A stretch of DNA of 64,000 nt from Macrostomum hystrix. Lineage: Eukaryota; Platyhelminthes; Macrostomidae. The stretch covers positions 11,430,001-11,494,000 of the forward strand of contig CATNEN010000001.1 in the NCBI GenBank assembly GCA_950097015.1. The letters are read 5' to 3'. Shown here piece after piece: positions 1 to 10,920 of the stretch. Each line of letters opens with the position of its first letter. The first letter of the stretch is position 1. The notes beneath the pieces were generated by a model that was not told the DNA's origin, did not search any database, and was given only the letters and a program-made list of their open reading frames with translations. Position numbers and translations under genes: made by a program.

Positions 1-75
1 CGAGCCGGCGGACTTGGCGGTGGACTGTTTGACCCCACGGCTTCATCGCTTGGTGACGGAGGCTGCTGAGAAGAT
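1..75 (-). CDS. PCNX: Probable partial third exon of pecanex
   Basis: An acceptor-like sequence (ccccaacatcgcag) precedes base 75 on the minus strand. The following bases stay open to the window edge in the phase left by the previous exon (two bases, ag). They encode a Ser/Pro-rich stretch (SSQQPPSPSDEAV). It does not resemble the conserved part of vertebrate PCNX at this point, so it may be a lineage insertion or a false exon. Confidence 0.4.
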
Positions 76-3000
76 CTGCGATGTTGGGGAAGATTGTGGA
101 GATTGGGATCACAGGATAAACAGAATGGGATCACAGGATAAACAGAATGGGATCACAGGATAAACAGAATGGGATCACAGGATAAACAGAATGGGATCAA
201 AGGATAAACAGAATGGGATCACAGGATAAACAGAATGGGATCACAGGATAAGCAGAATGGGATCACAGGATAAACAGAATGGGATCAAAGGATAAACAGA
301 ATGGGATCACAGGATAAGCAGAATGGGATCACAGGATAAACAGAATGGGATCAAAGGATAAACATAATGGGATCAAAGGATAAACAGAATGGGATCACAG
401 GATAAACAGAATGGGATCACAGGATAAACAGAATGGGATCACAGGATAAACAGAATGGGATCAAAGGATAAACAGAATGGGATCACAGGATAAACAGAAT
501 GGGATCACAGGATAAACAGAATGGGATCACAGGATAAACAGAATGGGATCACAGGATAAACAGAATGGGATCAAAGGATAAACAGAATGGGATCACAGGA
601 TAAACAGAATGGGATCACAGGATAAACAGAATGGGATCACAGGATAAACAGAATGGGATCAAAGGATAAACAGAATGGGATCACAGGATAAGCAGAATGG
701 GATCACAGGATAAACAGAATGGGATCAAAGGATAAACAGAATGGGATCACAGGATAAACAGCATAGAACAGTGGATAAACAGCATAGAACAGTGGATAAA
801 CAGACAAACTAAACAGTCACTGCAGAACCAACCTGAGCATAGGCCGTCTGAACAGCATCCAAGGATATTCCTGTCGCAGTCTCGGCAGCAGATAGTGCAG
901 ACAGAGTCCAATAGCCAGCTCCACTAGAAGCAGTAGCGGATGCAGAGCAGGCTGCAGTGCTTTAAACAGAGTACTCACGTGAGCAGCAAATGCTAGGATA
1001 GCAATGAGTGCACACACTATAGCATTATTGGCTAGCCTATCCTGCATCGAGGTGGTCATCTCTCGAGGCAGAGGATCAGTTGAATCGTCCAACTGCTTGA
1101 CGGCGACATTGTCGGCGGAGGTCAGCGGCTCGTCGGCTACTCGATCGCCGGCCGAATCAGGCAGTCGCTTCTTGTAGCTGAGCGCAGTGGACGAAGCCGA
1201 AACCATGGAGACGCGACGGCGCTGACGTTGGCAACTTTCGACATCGTCAGGATTGGCGGCGACGTCGGCAGTTTCAGAAGGATTGTCCGCGGTATTTTCC
1301 TCGACATTCTGTTGGCAAGTCGGATCAGCAGCAGCAGTTCCAGACGAGCATTTGCTGCGGCGTGTGCAGCAGAACCAGCAGCGGTGCAGCACAGACAGCA
1401 GGTGAGCAGGGTCTGCCGGAGCCCGACCCAGGTGATAGGCGATGGCCAATAGGGCTCCTGCGAATACCTGTGGGAATGGGAGAAACAATTGGTTAACTAC
1501 AGAGACTGGGGGAATGGGATAATTGTCTACTACAGACAGATTGGGAGAATGGGATAACTGTCTACTACAGACAGACTGGAGAATGGGATAACTGTCTACT
1601 ACAGACAGACTGGAGAATGGGATAACTATCTACTACAGACAGACTGGAGAGTGGGAGAACTGTCTACTACAGACAGACTGGGAGAATGGGATAACTGTCT
1701 ACTACAGACAGACTGGGAGAATGGGATAACTGTCTACTACAGACAGACTGGGAGAATGGGGTAAACTGTCTACTACAGACAGACTGGGAGAATGGGATAA
1801 CTGTCTACTACAGACAGACTGGGAGAATGGGATAACTGTCTACTACAGACAGACTGGGAGAATGGGATAACTGTCTACTACAGACTGACTGGGAGAATGG
1901 GATAACTGCCTAATACAGACTGACTGGGAGAATGGGATAACTGTCTACTACAGACTGACTGGGAGAATGGGATAACTGTCTACTACAGACAGACTGGGAG
2001 AATGGGATAACTGTCTACTACAGACTGACTGGAAGAATGGGATAACTGTCTACTACAGACAGACTGGGAGAATGGGATAACTGTCTACTACAGACAGACT
2101 GGGAGAATGGGATAACTGTCTACTACAGCCATGAACAGTGAAAGTGCATCATTACTCACAGACATGGCAGCTTCGGACTGACTGGCAAATGCCATAGCAG
2201 CCAACAATGCGAGGCACAGCCATGCCAACAGGCCCCTGGCAACAACATAGATACCGGATATCAAGCCGGTGACAGAGTTGCCACCAAACAGGTGAGTTTC
2301 AATCTGTTCGCATGCGTAAGTTAGAAACGTATCAGGCTGAGGCAATAGGCCGAAGAGGAATACCAGGGGCAGAGCGGACACAAAGCAGGACCAGACACGG
2401 TATACAGATAGCCAGAACTCAGCTGAGGTGGGATAAAGCGTGTACACGGAAGGACCAACGCTATTCCCATTGTTGCTAGCGGCTATAGCAGCGGCCCTGA
2501 GTCCGATGAGCATAGCTGAGCTAACACAGAAGTAGAATGCTCGACTAAATGCCATGACTCGGTTGAGGCCGTGAGTAGGCGAAGATGGGTCAGGTTCAAC
2601 TGCGTGTACCAGTGAGAAATGAGCAGTGGCCATTGCAAAGCAGTAGATTAATGCCCACACATCTCGATATAATCCCAGGTGAAGCACATAGGTGCCGATG
2701 AGACATACGCATAGGGCGGCAATGATAGCCAGGATGCTGTCCAGAGTAGCGAACGGATCAAGCAGGGAGCGCAGCTGCAGTCGATTGAAGCGTACTCGAA
2801 CTGTGGACTTGACGCATGGCAACAGACGGAATCGATAATCGACTTTAGTGCGACGTTCTGAATGCTCTCGATATCCGTGATGATGATGATGGTGATGATG
2901 ATGGAGATGATGACTGTCCAACGCTGCTGCGTCAGTCAGGGTTGCAGGTGAAAGGCTTAAGAAGTCGTCACGGAACGGATCCGTATGCTCCTGGATCGTT

Positions 3001-5390
3001 ATCAACGACGGTACGGCTGCCGATGCGCCGCCGGTAGCGCCAGCCGACGCCGAAGTTGTCGAAGAAGACTGCGGCGCATCCGGATCTGGATGATGCTGAA
3101 CAACGCTGACTTCGCCGACAAATGTGTAACTGACCAGATTACCAGCCTCGTCATGATAAAAGTGCATCGCGCCTGCTGAGGTATCGTCGAAAGATTCGGC
3201 CACGTGCGTGGACCCGGAAGGAACCCCTGAAGGAGCCGTTGTGTCTCCTTCATAGCTGACAATTCCTGACAAAGCCGACGAAGGTCCGGCAGCTGACGAG
3301 GTTGACGGCATCGCTTCGTCTCTTCGCTGATGCTGACTAGGAAGTCGACGACGCCTGGTGGCAGCCAGACGATGCTTTACTGGCGGAGCGGCAGAAGCTG
3401 TTGAAGCTTTCCTTCGATTCTCGCAGCTGCAGTCGTTATCAGCGTCGTCGTTTTCATCGGCGCTGATATGCTTCTCAGAGTCTTTTCTGCGCTGCTCCTT
3501 GTCGGTGCCTTCAGTGTCGGTGTCTTCTGTGAATTCGTCATCGTTTTTAGCGTCGTGAGCAGCTGAGAGAGCAGCAGCCGCTACGGACACGTTCTCGGTA
3601 TCATCGTCGTCGGGTTCACTGCCAGAAGCTGCAGTTGCTGGCAACAGCCGTGCTCGCTCCTCCGGTGTCGAATGCTTCTTCAGTCTCGCTGAAGCTCGAG
3701 TGAATCCCAAGGCCAGATCTGATGAGTCGGCACCGGCATTGGATTGAAATATCCACGAATGAAGCGACACTGTAGAGGCCGAGGACTTCTCTGATCGATC
3801 AGGAGCTTGAGGGGGCGGCGGCGGCGGAGGAGCATGAGTAGGCGTTGGCGGTCGGTTAGATTCGACAACCGACAAGAGCGTTGTAGTTGGATTCTCGCGC
3901 AAGCTGTAACTCCGCCGACAATGAACAACGGCTGTGGCAACGGAAGAAGCGACAGCAGTTGCCGCCGCTGGATTAGCCGCTGTTAAAGATGGAGCGACGG
4001 CTGCAGCTGCGGCCGCAGCGGCTGCGTCGGCGGCTGCTCGACGATTGGCGGCTGCAGCGACGGCGGCTGCCCGAAGGCTCTGCGAGCGACCAACGCCGGA
4101 TGTTCGTCGAGTTGGAGGATTCGGCGGAGCCTCCAGGTTCGCCAATGTCGACTGCTGCTGCTGTAGCTGCTGAGGCACTTGCTGATGTGTCCGGTAGCGT
4201 TGCAGACTCTCGCGATGGCGCTGAGAACCATTTCGACTTCGTTGAAACGGTTGCGAGAAGGTCCTGGACGTTGGATACAAATCTAGCAATTCCAAATCTT
4301 TAGTTGAGGGCTCGAAATTGTCCATGGACCGAATGTTATGCAGAGGCAACTGGCTGACTTCGCGAGCAAGGGACTCCAGGCACTGCGCGTAGGCTTGGCG
4401 TCGACTGACCGAAGTCGACGGACCAGAGTTAACCGTTAAACCAGTAGACGACTGCTGCTGAGAGGACGATGCTGACGACTGCTGCTGCTGTTGCTGCTGC
4501 TGCTGTTGTTGCTGTTCTTGAAGCTGTTGACTTCGCTGTTGCTGTTGATTATGCCTGCTGTGAATTCGGTTAGGCAGTGACAGCTTTCTAGATAGGCCGC
4601 AACTGGCCTCACCAGCTTGAGACTGGTGCGGCTGCAAGTTTTGATTGGCTGGCGCCGCTTTCCTAGCGCTGAGGCTGCGATCGATGCCGTGACGATGCAG
4701 CGGCGGTGGCGGCCGCTGCTGCTGCTGATGGAGCCGCTGCTGACTGGCCTGTCGCAATCGAGCATTGACTGAACCGGTGCTACTGGAACGATCTTCCAGT
4801 TCGCTACCCTCAAGAATTGGATCTGTGCTGATCCGATGGAAATTGCTGCCAGCATTGGTGGCTGCTGCTTCTGCTGCTGCTGCTGCTGTACTCAATGCCG
4901 CCGAGTGTGTAGATGGAGAGTCAACAGCAGCTGAAGTCAAGGAAGCCTGTCGCTGCGATCTTTGACGATTGTAAAAAAGTACTTCTTGCAGTTCGATAGC
5001 TTCTGGGTCTTCAACTCGCCGATTCGGACTACTATCGGCCACTTCAATAGACGAAGAATTTTCAGCTGCCGCGCTGGCATCCGCTGCGCCAACCCCGGCT
5101 GTTTCATCAACAATAGGCGCGTGCTTATCAAACAGGTGATGCAGACGATAATTGAGCAACTTAAGTGCGCCAAATATGATCACAATTGGAGCAGAGTAGA
5201 TTGCTAAAGACAAAGTGAGACTAGATACTGTCAGATGGACAATAAATGGAAATAATAGGAAGATTAGCCACAGATACAAGTGAAAGATGTTGCCAAAATC
5301 TGATCGATTCACATCGTAATACCAGCCGCCAGTGAGCGCGGACCAAACGCCATGTCGCAGTATGCTCAACACCGTGGTATCCTCAACCAT
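1..5390 (-). CDS. PCNX: Pecanex, N-terminal part (continues off the left edge)
   Basis: Pecanex is a large multi-pass membrane protein of the ER/secretory pathway, known in Drosophila as a maternal neurogenic factor needed for Notch signalling. Exons read on the minus strand: 2160-5390 (1077 codons, phase 0, donor at 2159), 833-1467 (phase 2 end), and tentatively 1-75. The N-terminus carries the pecanex signature (RHGVWSALTGGWYYD, then HLYLWL), followed by two hydrophobic segments near residues 33-80. Residues about 100-850 are disordered, with a polyQ run near 300 and nine or more His near 830. Membrane segments resume from about 885, with the conserved blocks RDVW and PSSPTHGLNR. Exon 2 resumes with AYHL and then HVSTLF and LQPAL, all familiar from vertebrate PCNX. 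The ATG at 5390 is chosen because the conserved N-terminus starts within 15 residues. The catalytically uncharacterised C-terminal pecanex domain lies outside the window. Confidence 0.93.
105..803. repeat. 22-bp minisatellite in pecanex intron 2
   Basis: About 30 copies of a 22-bp unit containing gggatcacaggataaac, with a common aca/aaa variant. It fills almost the whole 757-bp intron between exons 833-1467 and 1-75. The end nearest exon 2 degrades to a catagaacagtggataaa variant. Confidence 0.95.
1493..2130. repeat. 35-bp minisatellite in pecanex intron 1
   Basis: About 18 copies of a 35-bp unit containing gggagaatgggataactgtc followed by tactacagacagact. It occupies nearly all of the intron 1468-2159. 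Read in the gene's direction each unit contains cccattctcccag, which looks like a 3' splice site and resembles the intron's own acceptor (see findings). Confidence 0.95.
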
Positions 5391-5660
5391 GACTGGCTGT
5401 TTTGTTTAACTGTTTCTAATAAATGAGCAGTCAGTCTAATGGAATCAGATTTGGCTGGCTTAGTGAGGCCGAGTGCTAATTATAAGCGACAGCTTCTGCG
5501 AACAATTCGATTTAGGCTGAAACAAATTATTATGAACAATAGTTAGAGCGCCTTCAATTTTTATAATAATACCTAATCAGGAGTGCTCTATCACCAGCCC
5601 GCTAACCAGATACGGCCATAGAGCTTTTGAATTCGGATTCCTTGCCACTCCTACTCACTC
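5391..5660. other. Upstream region of pecanex, no gene seen
   Basis: AT-rich unique sequence immediately 5' of the pecanex ATG. It should contain the 5' UTR and promoter, but I see no clear TATA box or initiator that I would defend. Confidence 0.4.
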
Positions 5661-5670
5661 CTATATTATT

Positions 5671-6553
5671 TCTCTTGTCTCTCTTGTCTCATCTCTCTTG
5701 TGTCTCATCTCTCCTGCGTCTTATCTTTCCAGTTTCTTATCTCTCCCGTGACCCATCTCTCCTGGGTCTCATCTCTCCCGTGACCCATCTCTCCCGTGAC
5801 CCATCTCTCCTGCGTCTCATCTCTCCCGTGACTCATCTCTCCCGTTTCTCATCTCTCCCGTTTCTCATCTCTCCCGTTTCTCATCTCTCCTGTGTCTCAT
5901 CTGTCCTGTGTCTCATCTCTCCCCGTGACTCATCTCTCCCCGTGACTCATCTCTCCCGTGTCTCATCTCTCCTGTGTCTCATCTCTCCTGTGTCTCATCT
6001 GTCCTGTGTCTTATCTCTCCTGTGTCTCATCTGTCCTGTGTCTTATCTCTCCTGTGTCTCATCTCTCCTGTGTCTCATCTCTCCTGTGTCTCATCTGTCC
6101 TGCGTCTTATCTCTCCTGTGTCTCATCTGTCCTGCGTCTTATCTCTCCTGTGTCTTATCTCCCCCCGTGACTCATCTCTCCCGTGTCTCATCTCTCCTGT
6201 GTCTCATCTCTCCTGTGTCTCATCTGTCCTGTGTCTCATCTCTCCTGTGTCTCATCTCTCCTGTGTCTCATCTCTCCTGTGTCTCATCTGTCCTGTGTCT
6301 TATATCTCCTGTGTCTCATCTCTCCATTGACTCATCTCTCCTGTGTCTCATCTCTCCTGTGCCTCATCTGTCCTGTGTCTTATATCTCCTGTGTCTCATC
6401 TCTCCATTGACTCATCTCTCCCGTGTCTCATCTCTCCTGTGTCTGTCCTGTGTCTTATATCCCCTGTGTCTCATCTCTCCATTGACTCATCTCTCCCGTT
6501 TCTCATCTCTCCTGCGTCTTATCTCTCCCGTGTCTTATCTCCCCCGTGTCTCA
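5671..6553. repeat. 16-bp minisatellite between pecanex and TRIT1
   Basis: About 55 copies of a 16-bp unit, tctcatctctcctgtg, with tgtcc and cccgtg variants. On the opposite strand it reads gagatgagacacagga, the same family as the 32-bp array at 10.92-12.38 kb on the far side of TRIT1. Its apparent long reading frame is a by-product of the repeat. Confidence 0.95.
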
Positions 6554-6711
6554 ACACAAACTTTGCCTTCCAAGACACGTCTTGCAATCGATGAAGACGC
6601 TAGTGATGTAGCACTATAAAATTGGATCATCTGAGTCTGAAGACACGGGGGATTTTATGAAAAGAGTCAACGCAAGAAATGATACTTCAGTATTTAATAC
6701 AATAAGGTAAT

Positions 6712-6717
6712 TTATTT
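6712..6717 (-). terminator. Candidate TRIT1 polyadenylation signal
   Basis: TTTATT on the plus strand is AATAAA on the minus strand, about 455 bp past the TRIT1 stop in AT-rich sequence. It is the first canonical hexamer I found downstream of the stop. The 3' end itself cannot be fixed from sequence. Confidence 0.35.
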
Positions 6718-6820
6718 AAATATAATGCCTAATTAGAGGATTTACAAAGCACGAGATCAGTCAACAATGTAAAAATTACCTAACACAGTTAAAGTGGGTT
6801 AACAGGAGTTATCTCTTTGA

Positions 6821-7040
6821 AAATGGGTCATTGTGGGGAGGAATGGGTCATTGTGGGGAGGAATGGGTCATTGTGGGGAGGAATGGGTCATTGTGGGAGG
6901 AATGGGTCATTGTGGGAGGAATGGGTCATTGTGGGGAGTAATGGGTCGGTGTGGGGAGGAATGGGTCGTTGTGGGAAGGAATGGGTCATTGTGGGAAGGA
7001 ATGGGTCATTGTGGGAGGGTATGGGTCATTGTGGTCAATT
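6821..7040. repeat. 20/21-bp minisatellite in the TRIT1 3' flank
   Basis: Ten to eleven copies of a unit containing gggaggaatgggtcattgtg. It lies between the TRIT1 stop and the candidate polyadenylation signal, so it may be in the 3' UTR. Confidence 0.9.
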
Positions 7041-7170
7041 TGGTGAAATTGGTTAACGGGAGAATGGGTGACAGGAGGTAATACAAGCCTAGAATTACAG
7101 ATTAATTAAAATGCAACGGTCATTCCGAATAGGTCATGGAGAAATGACAGCTAATCCAGCTGTACACCCA

Positions 7171-10100
7171 TCAGCCTTTAGTTGCAGCATCAGCATCAGC
7201 AGCATCAGCAGCAGCAACATAAGCAGCATCAGCAGCAGCATCAGCAGCAGCAGCATCAGCAGCAGCATCAGCATCAGCAGCATCAGCAGCAGCATCAGCA
7301 TCAGCAGCATCAGCAGCAGCATCAGCAGCAGCATCAGCAGCATCAGCAGCAGCAGCATCAGCAGCAGCATCAGCATCAGCAGCATCAGCAGCAGCATCAG
7401 CATCAGCAGCATCAGCAGCAGCATCAGCAGCATCAGCAGCATCAGCAGCAGCATCAGCATCAGCAGCATCAGCAGCAGCATCAGCATCAGCAGCATCAGC
7501 ATCAGCAGCAGCAGCATCAGCATCAGCAGCAGCATCAGCAGCATCAGCAGCAGCAGCATCAGCAGCAGCATCAGCATCAGCAGCAGCATCAGCATCAGCA
7601 GCATCAGCAGCAGCATCAGCAGCAGCAGCATCAGCAGCAGCATCAGCATCAGCAGCATCAGCAGCAGCATCAGCAGCAGCATCAGCATCAGCAGCATCAG
7701 CAGCAGTTACACCGGCCTCTCTAGCAGCCTTCCTGCGCAAGCCAGCCAATCTCTTGGAGTGCCTCCTACTAGCCATATGCAATCGATACTGTTCAGACAG
7801 ATTGAATATCAAATTGCAGGTTTCGCATCGCAGCGGTGTGCTATCATCAATCAGATTGTTAGATCTCGGATTATTAAGCAGCCGAGCCGGATGCTCATTC
7901 AAAAGCTGTCTCAACCTGTTAGCTTCTTCAACATCATCCAGCTGTTGCAGGTTCAACAGAGTCTGAACAATTTCAAAGGCCGGCTGACGAACTGCGGCAT
8001 TCCAGTCGGCATCTGCCAGACTGTTGGCACTCAACCGATACACCGGTGCATAGTTGCTGTCCGAGTGTCTCAGAAACCGATTGCGCAAACATTTGTTCTG
8101 CTGAATAGCGTACTTTTTAGTACGTCGCTTCATCAGATCAACGCCAGAGTTGAATGCGGCCTGACCAACCGGCTGACGGCGCTGCTCAGGCGACAATGTC
8201 AAGTAGGCATGAAATTCTTTGAAGCCGATACTCTGAAAGATGCCTCTAGTATAGTCTGGTCTATCCTGCTGGATTCTGGTAGCATTGTAGTCTGCGTGAA
8301 ACTGCTCCAGTTCTTGCAGTAAGCCCGCAGCTAGCATCTTGTCAACCCGATGGTCTAGGCGTTGATCAAGAAGCTCTCGACGACAGGACAGCCACAGGAT
8401 GGCTAGCCGGCTGGGTGGATAGCGCAGAGGACCGGAGAATTGATCGCCACGCTTTTGGAGATTGATAATGGGAACAATAGAGTTAATAGTGCCTTAACGG
8501 GAGCACGAGAATTTCCCGCGGGTATTTTTCCCGCAGGGAAAATCCCGCAGAAAATCTCGGCGGGAAAAATACCTGCGGGAAATTCTCATAGACCCGCCTT
8601 AACTAATACGCTCGTAATAACCTAATCTAAATTTCATCCGATCCTGATCAAATCTCACCCTATCAGTATCAAATAGCACTTTATAAGGATTAAATCTCAC
8701 CCTATCAGGATCAAATCTCACCCTCTAAGGATCAAATCTCACCCTATCAGGATCAAATCTCACCCTCTAAGGATCAAATCTCACCCTATCAGGATCAAAT
8801 CTCACCCTCTAAGGATCAAATCTCACCCTATCAGGATCAAATCTCACCCTATCAGGATCAAATCTCACCCTATCAGGATCAAATCTCACACTATAAGGAT
8901 CAAATCTCACACTATCAGAATCCAATCCCACCCTAATCCCTCAAACGCAACAAGCAATCCGCACCTGATGCTGACGTCGCAGCATTTCGGTGTAGGCCCC
9001 ACTGCCGTGGCGCAGATTAATCTGCAAAGCGCGACAAACTTTTCGCCAGTCGTTTGGATGCAGCCGATTGGCGGCGGCCGGATCCAGCGAGCGAAGCCGA
9101 CTGTGCAGCGCTGCAACTTCCTCGGCTGTTGGCTGGCTGAGCATCTGACTGTGGGAGATTGGTGCGGAATCGGTAGATTGATAGATCATGAGATTCAATT
9201 AGGATAATGTGAGATTCAATCAGGATGGGGTGAGATTCAGTCAGGATGGGGTGAGATTTAGTCAGGATGGGGTGAGATTCAGTCAGGATGTGGTTAGATT
9301 CACCCAGGATGGGGTGAGATTCAATCAGGATGGGGTGAGATTAAGTCAGGATGGGGTGAGATTCAATCAGGATGTGGTGAGATTCAGTCAGGATGGGGTG
9401 AGATTCAGTCAGGATGGGGTGAGATTCAATCAGGATGTGGTGAGATTCAGTCAGGATGGGGTGAGATTCAGTCAGGATGGGGTGAGATTCACCCAGGATG
9501 GGGTGAGATTCAATCAGGATGGGGTGAGATTCAATCAGGATGTGGTGAGATTCAGTCAGGATGTGGTGAGATGCAATCAGACACGCAGCTCACCCCACAT
9601 CAGCTTCACTATCCGAGAAAGCCAGCTCGTCATCGGCACTGTCATCCAGGTCATCCTCAGCCGCCTTGTCAGCCAGCAGGATGTCCCACAACAGGGACTC
9701 GATGTAATAGCAGGTGCCGCCGCAGACTATCGGCAGTCGGCCCTCGCTGATGAGTCGGTCAAGCAGCGGCTGGGCTAGCTGTCTGTAGGCTCCAATTGTG
9801 CTGTCTGTATTTAGCGGTGACAGGCAGCCAATGAGGTGATGCGGAGCTTGGGATAATTCTGCAGGAGTCACCTGTTTAAAACATGTTCTGGGGATTCTGT
9901 CAATTTTGTATGGAAAAATTTAAGGTGAAATAAAAAATTCATTAGGATATTTTTCAGGATTGGGATAACAATGGGAATCATGATTGGGATAACTATGGGA
10001 AACACGATTGGGATATCTATGGGAATCTTGATTGGGATAGCTATGGGAATCATGATTGGGATAGCTATGGGAATCATGATTGGGATAGCTATGGGAATCA

Positions 10101-10631
10101 TGATTGGGATAGCTATGGGAATCATGATTGGGATAACTATGGGAATCATGATTGGAATAACTATGGGAATCATGATTGGAATAACTATGGAAATCATGAT
10201 TGGGATAATTATGGGGAATCTTGATTAGGATAACTATATGAACCACGATTGGGATAGCAATGGGAATAACGAATGGGATAACTATGGGAATCATTTTTGG
10301 GATAAATATGGGAATGACGAATGGGATAAATATGGGAATGATGATTGGGATAACAATGGGAATGATGATTGGGATAAATATGGGAATGATGATTGGGATA
10401 ACTATGGGAATAATGAGTGGGATATATGGATATATCGCTCACCTTATTAGTGACAATGTCCAGTCCAGCATAGAGCTGCATGGAGTCGGCATTCAGCACT
10501 TCGCCATTGAATCTCGCGGCCAGCTCGATAGCCAGCTGAGATTTGCCAACTCCGGTAGGTCCAGCAACGACGATAATCGGAGGCCCCACAAGCTGCGGGA
10601 AACGACAATCATGTTTGACTCCAGCCGACAT
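7171..10631 (-). CDS. TRIT1: tRNA dimethylallyltransferase (MiaA/Mod5/TRIT1 family)
   Basis: Transfers a dimethylallyl group to the N6 of A37 in certain tRNAs, in mitochondria and cytosol. Exons on the minus strand: 10443-10631, 9594-9871, 8965-9148, 7171-8451. The phases join cleanly to 643 residues (human about 467). Family motifs are present: P-loop [18 protein letters not shown]-like VTNK at the first junction, [12 protein letters not shown] in exon 2, [12 protein letters not shown] and RRQHQ in exon 3, [15 protein letters not shown] in exon 4. A C2H2 U1-type zinc finger follows (CETC, then H and H), as in animal TRIT1. After it the protein ends in about 175 residues of Ala and Asp encoded by a triplet repeat. 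The start is the first in-frame ATG (10631); the upstream in-frame stretch looks like a mitochondrial presequence but has no ATG. Confidence 0.95.
7182..7706. repeat. Triplet repeat (AGC/ATC) coding for the TRIT1 tail
   Basis: About 525 bp of mixed agc and atc triplets with hardly any interruption. On the minus strand they read GCT/GAT and encode Ala and Asp in frame with TRIT1 up to six residues before the stop. Because the period is exactly three, copy-number changes keep the frame. On the plus strand the same DNA reads as Gln/His, which is not a gene. Confidence 0.95.
8499..8595. mobile_element. Fold-back MITE, hAT-like, in TRIT1 intron 3
   Basis: A 97-bp element with about 36-bp terminal inverted repeats: gagaatttcccgcgggta on the left pairs with tacctgcgggaaattctc on the right. 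It is flanked by a perfect 8-bp direct duplication, gccttaac, at 8491-8498 and 8596-8603. The 8-bp duplication is typical of hAT transposition. It has no coding capacity and forms a strong hairpin. Confidence 0.8.
8636..8940. repeat. 21-bp minisatellite in TRIT1 intron 3
   Basis: About 14 copies of a unit containing tctcaccctatcaggatc. In the gene's direction each copy contains GGGTGAGATT, which matches a 5' splice-site core. The intron is 8452-8964. Confidence 0.9.
9187..9584. repeat. 21-bp minisatellite in TRIT1 intron 2
   Basis: About 18 copies of a unit containing caggatggggtgagattc with a gatgtggtgag variant. It spans nearly the whole intron 9149-9593. It shares the ten bases gggtgagatt with the intron 3 array, but in the opposite orientation. 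Confidence 0.93.
9955..10430. repeat. 24-bp minisatellite in TRIT1 intron 1
   Basis: About 19 copies of a 24-bp unit containing gattgggatagctatgggaa. The half nearest exon 1 is a diverged subfamily (aatgatgattgggataaata). It fills most of the intron 9872-10442. Confidence 0.93.
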
Positions 10632-10920
10632 AATCGATGCAGTTTTGTTAATTAGTTTTGGTGCACACGGATTCGAAAACCAAAATTGTCGCAGCGCATT
10701 GGCAAAGCGACGTAAAGTTGATTGGCTGCTGCCTGTTATCTTGAGGCTAGATAAACTCAGTTGATGCCTCGGCTCATAATAAACTGAAATTGTGATGCAT
10801 TTCACTCATAAATTACTATTCATTCATATGCACTACTTCACTACTTATAGTAGAGTGCAAAAATAACATAATTAGTACTTTTTACTACTTAATTATTAAG
10901 TAATAGGAACGTCATAGGAA
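10632..10920. other. TRIT1 5' flank
   Basis: Bases 10632-10805 are open in the TRIT1 frame without an ATG and would encode an Arg-rich, acid-poor segment ([15 protein letters not shown]). A stop codon lies just before 10805. An acceptor-like cacaatttcag lies within it, so an upstream exon is possible. The rest, to 10920, is AT-rich and unremarkable. Confidence 0.5.

Noticed and set aside
105-803. CRISPR-like regular array
   Set aside because: There are no unique spacers between the repeats, the units are head-to-tail, and the setting is an animal intron. The same holds for all other arrays in the window.
7111-8322. 403-codon plus-strand frame, Ser/Ile- and Gln/His-rich
   Set aside because: It is the antisense of TRIT1 exon 4 and its triplet repeat. 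The minus strand has the TRIT1 domains.
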